5,345 bases of DNA from JASJBU01 sp965372385 (GTDB lineage Bacteria > Pseudomonadota > Gammaproteobacteria > Chromatiales > Chromatiaceae): NCBI GenBank assembly GCA_965372385.1, contig CBDVCD010000249.1:1-5345 (forward strand), given 5' to 3'. The stretch's first letter is position 1. Each line of letters begins with the position of its first letter. Shown one piece after another: positions 1-5,345 of the stretch. Both the position numbers and the translations under genes were made by a program. A model generated the notes under the pieces. It searched no databases. It was not told the DNA's origin and was given only the letters and a program-made list of their open reading frames with translations.

Positions 1-50
1 GACCCTCGTTTTTTCCCTGATAGAATTCGTGGTCTATACCCCGTGAACGG

Positions 51-66
51 TTACTTAATAAAGTAA
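51..66. repeat. short perfect inverted repeat, possible operator
   Basis: TTACTT (51-56) and AAGTAA (61-66) are perfect reverse complements separated by AATA. AT-rich half-sites with a 4-base centre are compatible with a dimeric transcription factor. No known regulator motif is recognised, and a 6-bp repeat in AT-rich DNA can arise by chance. Confidence 0.35.
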
Positions 67-72
67 TTATGC

Positions 73-104
73 GGAGATACGATATATCTGACAAGGGTAT
101 CTCC
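73..104. repeat. 8-bp perfect inverted repeat around a palindrome
   Basis: GGAGATAC (73-80) and GTATCTCC (97-104) are perfect reverse complements separated by 16 bases. That spacer begins with GATATATC (81-88), itself a perfect 8-bp palindrome. The element could be an operator or an RNA hairpin. It is not a classical intrinsic terminator, because no uninterrupted T-run follows the right arm. Confidence 0.5.
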
Positions 105-114
105 TAGCTATATT
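88..114 (+). promoter_or_regulatory. weak candidate sigma-70 promoter
   Basis: CTGACA (88-93) matches five of six bases of the -35 consensus, and TATATT (109-114) matches five of six of the -10. The spacer is only 15 bases, shorter than the preferred 16-18. The -35 box would lie within the spacer and right side of the 73-104 inverted repeat, so a protein bound there could block it. AT-rich DNA yields many such matches, so this is only a suggestion. Transcription from here would give a 5' leader of more than 300 bases. Confidence 0.2.
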
Positions 115-233
115 TAGAATCATTTTGATATATATTCCGCTCTATAACGAATTATTTTCCTATCTCATCGGTATCCGTGCTGGGTGGATACACAAGGTAC
201 TGATGAATTTGCCCGCACTGAAAGGTGGAGACT

Positions 234-283
234 GACTCGACAGAGCAATCCCCGTGGTGTTGGGGATTTCGAGGCTCTGAGTC
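234..283 (+). promoter_or_regulatory. large stem-loop in the leader
   Basis: The core is AATCCCC (247-253) pairing with GGGGATT (262-268) across an 8-base loop. Outside it, CAGAGC (241-246) pairs with GCTCTG (274-279) after a 5-base bulge (TCGAG, 269-273). GACT (234-237) then pairs with AGTC (280-283), with CGA (238-240) bulged on the left. In total 17 base pairs nest in order. CTCGA (236-240) can also pair with the bulge TCGAG (269-273), so an alternative fold exists. No T-run follows, so it is not a simple terminator. It may be a structured 5' UTR element or a remnant of a mobile or repeat element; no known RNA family is recognised. Confidence 0.5.
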
Positions 284-305
284 CATCAATACAAACTTGT
301 TGGAC
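281..305 (+). repeat. small inverted repeat next to the large stem-loop
   Basis: GTCCA (281-285) and TGGAC (301-305) are perfect reverse complements with a 15-base loop, within which ACAA (291-294) can face TTGT (297-300). The left arm shares GTC (281-283) with the outermost pairing of the 234-283 stem, so the two structures compete at that edge. Minor on its own, it adds to the structured appearance of the leader. Confidence 0.3.
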
Positions 306-351
306 CACTAATAACCCTGGGGAGAAAACCTGATCAGATAATAACCAGTAA

Positions 352-393
352 GGCGCACTATTTTTCATCTTCGTTTGAACGATCAATAGCGCC
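352..393 (+). repeat. imperfect stem-loop close to the gene start, with an alternative partner
   Basis: GGCGC (352-356) pairs with GCGCC (389-393). After an AC bulge (357-358), TATT (359-362) pairs with AATA (385-388). A nested hairpin TCGT-TTGA-ACGA (371-382) sits in the loop. GGCGCA (352-357) is also perfectly complementary to TGCGCC (402-407), so two mutually exclusive pairings are possible some 50-100 bases before the start codon. That would fit a leader switch, but the stems are short and chance is a real alternative. Confidence 0.3.
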
Positions 394-444
394 TCTCGAA
401 ATGCGCCATGAAAAACTGAGGAAAGTTGCGATCCTGTGTCCGCA

Positions 445-450
445 AGAGGT
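445..450 (+). promoter_or_regulatory. ribosome-binding site for the start at 457
   Basis: AGAGGT lies 6 bases before the ATG at 457, a good Shine-Dalgarno match at good spacing. It favours 457 as the start. A competing signal, AGGGAG (506-511), lies 11 bases before a second in-frame ATG at 523. That start would remove 22 polar residues and begin only five residues before the conserved KS strand (SIAIIGMGC), as is common for KS proteins. Both starts remain possible. Confidence 0.55.
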
Positions 451-456
451 TAAGGC

Positions 457-2502
457 ATGACAGATCGCACTAACCCTCCCCATATCGGAAACAAAAAAAT
501 CAATCAGGGAGAGATAGCCACAATGTCCCAAAAATCGAGTATTGCAATCATCGGTATGGGTTGTGTCTACCCCGGTGCGTTATCACCAGAGGCGCTGTGG
601 GAAAACATTCTGGCGGGCAGACGCTATTTCAGAATCTCTCCCGACGAACGCCTGCCAAATCAATACTATTTCGACCCTGATCCTGAGGTTCTGGGCAAGA
701 CCTACTGCAACCGGATGGCGGTGATCGACGGCTGGTCGTTCGATCCGACTGAGTGGAAGATACCACCGATCACCTACAACCAGAGCGAGATCGTTCATTG
801 GTTGTCACTGCACACCGCCGCCGAAGCATTGAAAGCGTCAGAGATCGATTTCGACGAGACCGATAAGCGTCGGGTTGGCGTGGTATTGGGCAACAGTGGC
901 ATCGGTGAATTCCACCGCAGTTACCTGCTGCGTAACCGCTGGCCCTTCGTGGAACGGGCAGTGCGGCGAGCTGTTGAAAAGACCTACTCCGGAAAGGATT
1001 CCGATGCTCTGGTCGAGGCCATCCGTTACTACTATGAAAGCCCATTCCCCGAGCTGAGGGAAGATCACCTCTCCGGCAACATGGCCAACGTCATTGCCGG
1101 ACGTATCGCCAACTACTATGACTTCAGATCAGCCTCCTATACGGTGGACGGGGCCTGCGCCTCCTCTTTGCTGGCCGTCATCAATGCCTGCGGTCACCTC
1201 GAGTGCGGCGATATGGATGTTGCCCTGGCGGGTGGCGTCGACATCAGTCTCGACCCACTCGAGATGGTTGGCTTCGCCAAGACTCAGGCCCTGGCCATGG
1301 AGGATATCCGGCCCTATGACGACCGGGCACAAGGGATCCAGACGGGTGAAGGTTGCGGTATGGTCGTGCTCAGCACGGAGGCATACGCAAGGCAACATGG
1401 CTACCACATCCATGCCCTCATCAAAGGCTGGGGCATATCGTCGGACGGTAGCGGCGGCATCACCCAACCCAAAGTGGAGGGACAAAAGTACGCCATCGAA
1501 AAGACCTACCAGAAGGCCGGCTATGATATCTCGACGGTGGGTTACATCGAGGGACACGGCACCGGCACTCTAGTAGGAGATCCGGTAGAGATCAAGGCGC
1601 TGATGGAAGTCCAGGCCGAGGCAAAGAGTGAAAACACCTGCTATATCGGCAGTATCAAGGCCAATATCGGAAACACCAAGGCGGCCGCCGGGGTCGCGGC
1701 GTTGATCAAGGCAACCATGGCCCTTGAGCGTAAAATCCTCCCACCCCATATAAACTGGCATACGCCCAATCCCGCTTTCGGCACCCCGCTCTCCACCCTA
1801 CGTCCCAGCGAGGGTGGCCCATGGGAGAGCAGCGCCCCAAGACGCGCATCGGTCAGCGCCTTCGGGTTTGGGGGGGCCAATACCCATATCACCCTGGAAG
1901 AGGTGGAACCCGAAAAAACCGCAAAGGCCTCGGAGCTTGAACTGATCGGCTCCTACCAGGAGTCTGAACTGATCTTTCTTTCCGCCAGAAGCCCAAGAGA
2001 GCTGAAGGAGAAGGCCGAAAGACTCTTGCCGGTCGCCCGGCGGATGTGCCAGGCGGAGCTGATCGATCTCTCCGCGGCCCTGGCCAAAGAGGAACAACAA
2101 GGCAAGCACCGCGCGGCGATCATCAGTGAGACGCCATGGCAGCTCGCGGATCAGCTGGACAGGCTGGTCAGCCGGCTGTCGGAAGGACTCACGCTCGATG
2201 AGATACACGCCCCCCAGAGCGGCATCTTTACCGCGCAGGCCAGAGACAAACCGAAGCTGGCCGCCCTCTTCCCGGGACAGGGTAGCCAGCGGCTCAACAT
2301 GGCTGAACATCTGCTGAAACGCTTCGATTCTGCCAGAGAGCTGTTTCACGACTTTGACCTACGCATGCTCCAGCTGACCGGCGAATCGTTCCAGAAACGC
2401 CAGTTTCGGGACCTGCTGGGAGCCGATGATGCGACCCGGAAGCAGTGGACAGAGGCGTTACACGACACCCTATTCCAGCAACCAGCCATCGTCGCCACCT
2501 AA
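457..2502 (+). CDS. type I polyketide synthase, N-terminal part: ketosynthase plus start of acyltransferase (interrupted gene)
   Basis: This is the 681-aa front part of an iterative-type PKS. The KS spans about residues 28-485, opening with SIAIIGMGCVYPG and closing with GFGGANTH (470-477). The active-site Cys is C234 in DGACASS, a form typical of PUFA- and enediyne-type KS domains. The first catalytic His is H367 in EGHGTGT. The second would be at residue 406, but the motif reads KANIGN, so Asn replaces His. The KS decarboxylates malonyl-ACP and condenses it with the growing chain in the cytoplasm. A KS-AT linker follows (about 490-598). The AT begins at 601 with its FPGQGSQ motif (605-611) and is cut by TAA at 2500-2502 before its nucleophile. 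The same frame continues at once in the next reading frame, so this is almost certainly one broken or split gene. The start at 457 has the better ribosome-binding site; 523 is the alternative. Family assignment is firm, product unknown. Confidence 0.85.
   Translation: MTDRTNPPHIGNKKINQGEIATMSQKSSIAIIGMGCVYPGALSPEALWENILAGRRYFRISPDERLPNQYYFDPDPEVLGKTYCNRMAVIDGWSFDPTEWKIPPITYNQSEIVHWLSLHTAAEALKASEIDFDETDKRRVGVVLGNSGIGEFHRSYLLRNRWPFVERAVRRAVEKTYSGKDSDALVEAIRYYYESPFPELREDHLSGNMANVIAGRIANYYDFRSASYTVDGACASSLLAVINACGHLECGDMDVALAGGVDISLDPLEMVGFAKTQALAMEDIRPYDDRAQGIQTGEGCGMVVLSTEAYARQHGYHIHALIKGWGISSDGSGGITQPKVEGQKYAIEKTYQKAGYDISTVGYIEGHGTGTLVGDPVEIKALMEVQAEAKSENTCYIGSIKANIGNTKAAAGVAALIKATMALERKILPPHINWHTPNPAFGTPLSTLRPSEGGPWESSAPRRASVSAFGFGGANTHITLEEVEPEKTAKASELELIGSYQESELIFLSARSPRELKEKAERLLPVARRMCQAELIDLSAALAKEEQQGKHRAAIISETPWQLADQLDRLVSRLSEGLTLDEIHAPQSGIFTAQARDKPKLAALFPGQGSQRLNMAEHLLKRFDSARELFHDFDLRMLQLTGESFQKRQFRDLLGADDATRKQWTEALHDTLFQQPAIVAT
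2500..2502 (+). other. in-frame TAA stop inside the acyltransferase domain
   Basis: The residues around the stop read QQPAIVAT-stop-MAILQLLKHLG, a continuous AT helix region. In AT domains the QPA motif runs directly into the helix leading to GHSxGE. The expected residue at the stop is variable, but glutamine (CAA to TAA, one C-to-T transition) fits best. The frame is unchanged before and after: both parts start at positions congruent modulo 3, and 941 open codons follow. ATG comes immediately after the stop, but without a Shine-Dalgarno sequence in the preceding 20 bases. Possible explanations are a recent nonsense mutation, a base error, stop readthrough, or reinitiation giving two chains. 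Confidence 0.8.
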
Positions 2503-5328
2503 ATGGCCATCCTGCAGCTGCTCAAACACTTGGGCCTGGAACCGAGCTATGCGACCGGACATAGCCTGGGTGAAATCAGCGCCCTCGCGGCAGGCGGCGC
2601 GCTGAAGCCGCAAGATGCATTTCACCTGGCCGTCGTGCGGGCCCAGGCGATGAACCAGGTCGCCGGCAAGGGCACCGGCGGCATGGCGGCGATTGGGACG
2701 GATGCCGAATCCTTGCAGGGCTTGCTGGACAAACACGACTTCAAACTGGTTATCTCCAACTATAACGCCACCCACCAGAATGTGGTTTCCGGCCTCAGCG
2801 CCGAGATCGACCGTGCCCTGGCTATTTGTGACAAGGAAAATATCTGGGCGCGCAGGCTACCGGTCTCTCACGCATTCCACTCGCAAGCCGTGGCGGCCGC
2901 CGCGGAAACCCTGCGGGAGAGATTGGATCAGATACCCATGGCCAGCCTGCAAGGCGCGGCCGTCTATTCGACTTCCACCGCCAGCCTGCTGTGGGCCGAT
3001 ACCGATCTGAGAGAGCTGCTGGCCGAGCAGATCGTCCAGCCGGTGCGCTTTCGCGAAGTGATCCAGGAGATCGCTGGCGAGCAGCCTGACCTCTGGATCG
3101 AGATCGGTCCCGGGCAGGTACTGTCCGGTCTGACGCGGGATATTCTGGGAGCGGGCAAACTCGAGATCTACTCCACCGATCTTGCCCAGGAGGATGGCAT
3201 CCTGCTGCTGAACCGTCTCCTGGCCAGGACGTTTGTTTTGGGTTTTCCGGTAAACACCAAGCGCCTGTTTGACGGTCGCTTCCACCGGGAATTCGACCCC
3301 TACAACTACAATCCTCTTTTGCTTGTCAATCCCTGCGAGCGGCCGGTCAGTCCAATTGAAACACCTTTGTCCCTGTCGGCGGGTGGGCTTTCCGGAGAAC
3401 TGATACCCGAGAGTGCCTCTGAACCCACTTTCGCCAGCTACCTGACCCAGCGCAGTGGTTTTCTCAGGCAGGTGATCGATCTGGATTACCGGAGTTGGCC
3501 GGTAACGACGCCAGCCCAAGCGGTGGAGGAGAGGCCCGCCCCCCTCAATCCCGTTGCCGCTGAATTAGATGACGAGGCGCAGACCGAGGCAACGGATGAA
3601 TCCATGATCGACTTCGTGATCGACTGGATCGCGGAGCGCACCGGTTACCCCCGGGAGTTCGTCACGCCGGATAAGAAGCTGCGCGACGATCTCAACCTGG
3701 ATTCCATCAAGGCGGGCGAGCTGGCCCTGATGCTCAGCAAGAAGATGGGCCGTGAGCTGCCATTCGATCTTGGTGTGGTTGCCAACGCCTCCATCGAATA
3801 CCTGGTGAACAGTGTGTCGGAGTTCGAAGGACAACGTATCGCCATGGATGACAGTCTGGCAAACAACTGGGTGAAATCCTTCGGCATCGAACGCTTGCCG
3901 GCCCCCATCGAGATCGAAGAGCAGGTCGATCTGGCGGGCGATGGCGTCATGTATGTGATCAGCCAGGAAGCATCCTGCCCCCGTGGCAAGGCCCTGCTGG
4001 AAGCCCTGACGGCAAACGCAGTGGACGCACAGCAGCTCTCTCTGGATCAGGCCGTAAACGAACCGTTGGACGACAACCTTGCCGGTGTCGTGCTGATCCT
4101 GCAAGAAGAACCGCAGACCTTTTTTGACCTCCAGCCGAGCCAATTCAAGTCCCGGGTGGAGGGGTTTGCCACCGCCCTGTTCCAACTGATGCGGAAGCTG
4201 TTGCCCGCGATGGACGAACGCGAAGACTTCCGTTTTCTCATCATCCGGCCGAAAGGTATGGAGGACGTGGGCAGTGATGTGGATGGTGCGGCGGGTTTCC
4301 TAAAGACGATCTCCCTCGAATTCGAAAAGCCCGGCTTCAACTGGAAATGGCTCGCCCTGCCCGCTGGCTGGGAGCCCGCCGAGCTTGCCGAATGCGCATT
4401 AACAGAGCTTCGCCATCTCGGTGAACGCATCGAATATCACTATACCGAAACGGGTGAACGCCTCTCCCCCACCGCCGTGCAACTCGCCGGTTCGAAGCAA
4501 AAGGCGCCAAGGCTCGGCGGGCTGGACACCCTGCTCGTCTCGGGCGGCGGCAAAGGCATCACTTTTGAGATGGCCTTCGCGCTGGCGCAGAAGGCCGGCG
4601 TCAAACTGGGTCTGTTGGGCTCTTCCCCACTGCCTGCTGATGACGATACCGAGAGTGAGCTGGCCAACAACCTCAAACGCCTACATGGCAAAGGCATACG
4701 CCATCTCTATGTGCAGGTGGATGTCACCCGGCATGGTGCGGTGCAGGACGTGGTCCGTCTGATCGAACGCAAGCTGGGCAGAGTCAGCGCCATTCTGCAC
4801 GGGGCCGGCATCTCCCGCTTCTCCGAGTTCCGGGAGATGAAGCAGGAGAGCTATCTCCAGTGCATCAGGGTGAAGGCGACCGGCCTGTACAATCTGCTCG
4901 CCGCGGTTCCGCCCAAGCGCCTCAAGGCATTGCATGTCATCTCCTCGGTACTGGGCAGAACCGGCATGTTCCGCCAGGCCGACTATACCTTCGCCAACGC
5001 CTGGCTGGACGCCGCCACCCTGGCTGTTACATGCACTTATCCCAAGCTGCACGGCTTTTCGCTGGGCTACAGTGTCTGGGAGGAGACCGGCATAGGCGCC
5101 AAGTCCGGATCGCTGAAGATGCTGCGGAAGGTGGGGGTAACGCCCGTCTCCATTGCCCAGGGCATCGAAGCCTATCTCAACCTGGCCAGCCAACAACAGC
5201 CCTACGCCACCTATGTCTGCACCGGCCGGTTGAATCCCGACGTGGAGCGGCGCCTGATGCCGACCCTCAAACTGCCAGCATGGCGTTACTTCAGACCTCC
5301 CCAAACATCCTCCCATCCTCTGCCTTAA
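2503..5328 (+). CDS. type I polyketide synthase, C-terminal part: acyltransferase-ACP-ketoreductase (continuation of interrupted gene)
   Basis: This 941-aa reading frame continues the upstream PKS in the same frame. AT remainder, about 1-265: nucleophile S21 in GHSLGE, carboxylate-binding R46 in VVRAQAM, and catalytic His with the HAFH motif (123-126), which in PKS ATs indicates malonyl-CoA. ACP, about 367-436: phosphopantetheine site S401 in LNLDSIK, a single copy. KR structural half, about 470-660, including GAAGFLKT. KR catalytic half, about 672-925: NADPH-binding SGGGKGIT (680-687), K791, S815 and Y828 in QADY, and N832, with the active site intact. The KR would reduce the beta-ketone on the ACP. 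The chain ends soon after the KR, with no dehydratase, enoylreductase or thioesterase. As a separate protein its AT would lack the GQGSQ strand left in the upstream piece, and no ribosome-binding site precedes the ATG at 2503. It is most likely the second part of one gene of 1623 sense codons. Domain calls are firm, function as a separate protein doubtful. Confidence 0.85.
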   Translation: MAILQLLKHLGLEPSYATGHSLGEISALAAGGALKPQDAFHLAVVRAQAMNQVAGKGTGGMAAIGTDAESLQGLLDKHDFKLVISNYNATHQNVVSGLSAEIDRALAICDKENIWARRLPVSHAFHSQAVAAAAETLRERLDQIPMASLQGAAVYSTSTASLLWADTDLRELLAEQIVQPVRFREVIQEIAGEQPDLWIEIGPGQVLSGLTRDILGAGKLEIYSTDLAQEDGILLLNRLLARTFVLGFPVNTKRLFDGRFHREFDPYNYNPLLLVNPCERPVSPIETPLSLSAGGLSGELIPESASEPTFASYLTQRSGFLRQVIDLDYRSWPVTTPAQAVEERPAPLNPVAAELDDEAQTEATDESMIDFVIDWIAERTGYPREFVTPDKKLRDDLNLDSIKAGELALMLSKKMGRELPFDLGVVANASIEYLVNSVSEFEGQRIAMDDSLANNWVKSFGIERLPAPIEIEEQVDLAGDGVMYVISQEASCPRGKALLEALTANAVDAQQLSLDQAVNEPLDDNLAGVVLILQEEPQTFFDLQPSQFKSRVEGFATALFQLMRKLLPAMDEREDFRFLIIRPKGMEDVGSDVDGAAGFLKTISLEFEKPGFNWKWLALPAGWEPAELAECALTELRHLGERIEYHYTETGERLSPTAVQLAGSKQKAPRLGGLDTLLVSGGGKGITFEMAFALAQKAGVKLGLLGSSPLPADDDTESELANNLKRLHGKGIRHLYVQVDVTRHGAVQDVVRLIERKLGRVSAILHGAGISRFSEFREMKQESYLQCIRVKATGLYNLLAAVPPKRLKALHVISSVLGRTGMFRQADYTFANAWLDAATLAVTCTYPKLHGFSLGYSVWEETGIGAKSGSLKMLRKVGVTPVSIAQGIEAYLNLASQQQPYATYVCTGRLNPDVERRLMPTLKLPAWRYFRPPQTSSHPLP

Positions 5329-5345
5329 GCGCCTGCTTTCCATGG
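5329..5345 (+). other. short tail after the PKS stop, possible next start codon
   Basis: After the TAA at 5326-5328 only 17 bases remain. An ATG lies at 5342-5344, 13 bases after the stop, but no Shine-Dalgarno sequence is visible before it. It could be the start of a closely spaced downstream gene of the same operon, or chance. No terminator hairpin is seen in the tail. Confidence 0.2.

Larger units (their letters stand above)
1..456. other. non-coding leader upstream of the PKS genes
   Basis: No open frame here has a plausible start, ribosome-binding site and protein-like sequence. The first 180 bases are AT-rich (41 G+C of 120 at 61-180). The section at 241-300 is balanced (30 of 60), and the coding region that follows is clearly richer in GC. 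The stretch is unusually long for a bacterial leader and holds at least five inverted repeats, listed separately. It probably contains the promoter and regulatory sites of the PKS locus. It may also hold the end of an upstream transcription unit, since there is a T-run at 9-14 right at the window edge. Confidence 0.7.

Noticed and set aside
234..283. tRNA gene
   Set aside because: The stem-loop lacks a cloverleaf, a GTTCRA T-loop and an anticodon arm.
281..305. Integron attC-like pair: GTCCATC and GTTGGAC
   Set aside because: GTTGGAC fits the GTTRRRY core, but the left half has a mismatch and the spacing of under 20 bases is far too short for an attC site. There is no integrase or cassette array.
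148..333. Plus-strand open frame through the leader, same phase as the PKS
   Set aside because: It reads without a stop from 148 to a TGA near 330 but has no ATG start or ribosome-binding site near its beginning and matches nothing recognisable. Open length of this size occurs by chance.
165..386. Minus-strand open frame of 73 codons in the leader
   Set aside because: It has no recognisable domain and overlaps the strong stem-loop region. Its composition is not protein-like in any way I can recognise.
2500..2502. Recoded stop (selenocysteine or pyrrolysine)
   Set aside because: Those use TGA and TAG respectively. TAA is not used for either, and no corresponding downstream signal was recognised.
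2857..3519. Long minus-strand open frames opposite the PKS (also at 1129-1557, 1798-2349, 3565-4185 and 4681-5343)
   Set aside because: They lie opposite clearly conserved PKS domains. Such frames arise commonly opposite GC-rich coding sequence, and their translations show no known motifs.
5270..5345. Dehydratase domain continuing in a shifted frame after the KR
   Set aside because: The other two plus frames stay open to the window edge but show no HxxxGxxxxP-type or other dehydratase motif in the few codons available. There is no evidence of a frameshift.

Overview
The window carries one polyketide-synthase (PKS) locus behind a long non-coding leader. The moderately to highly GC-rich coding region (by hand count, 43 of 60 bases at 4501-4560), the absence of introns, the Shine-Dalgarno sequences and the protein style suggest a Gram-negative bacterium, most likely a proteobacterium. 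The sequence alone does not identify the species.

Layout. Bases 1-456 hold no convincing gene. The first 180 bases are AT-rich (41 G+C in 120 bases at 61-180). The leader contains several inverted repeats: 51-66, 73-104, 234-283, 281-305 and 352-393. A ribosome-binding site at 445-450 precedes the start at 457. From 457 to 5328 the plus strand is a single reading frame of 1623 sense codons, broken once by a TAA at 2500-2502. The upstream part (681 aa) holds the ketosynthase (KS), the KS-AT linker and the first strand of the acyltransferase (AT). The downstream part (941 aa) holds the rest of the AT, an acyl carrier protein (ACP) domain and a ketoreductase (KR) with its structural half. The last 17 bases are an untranslated tail with an ATG at 5342 that might begin a next gene.

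How it would work. The order KS-AT-ACP-KR, the KS motifs (DGACASS, EGHGTGT), the ACP motif LDSIK and the KR style resemble single-module iterative type I synthases of the PUFA / heterocyst-glycolipid / enediyne-PKS superfamily. In such a system the AT loads malonyl units (HAFH motif) onto the ACP, the KS extends the chain and the KR reduces the beta-ketone. No dehydratase, enoylreductase, thioesterase or phosphopantetheinyl transferase lies in the window, so these would have to come from elsewhere.

Two features make the locus unusual. The TAA falls inside the AT, between its GQGSQ and GHSLG motifs, where a glutamine codon (CAA) would be expected, and the frame is otherwise open on both sides. 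The KS has Asn where the third catalytic residue (the His of the NIGH motif) is normally found. The locus may be a recently disabled synthase, a sequence with one or two base errors, or a working but divergent synthase made as two chains or by readthrough. The sequence does not decide between these.
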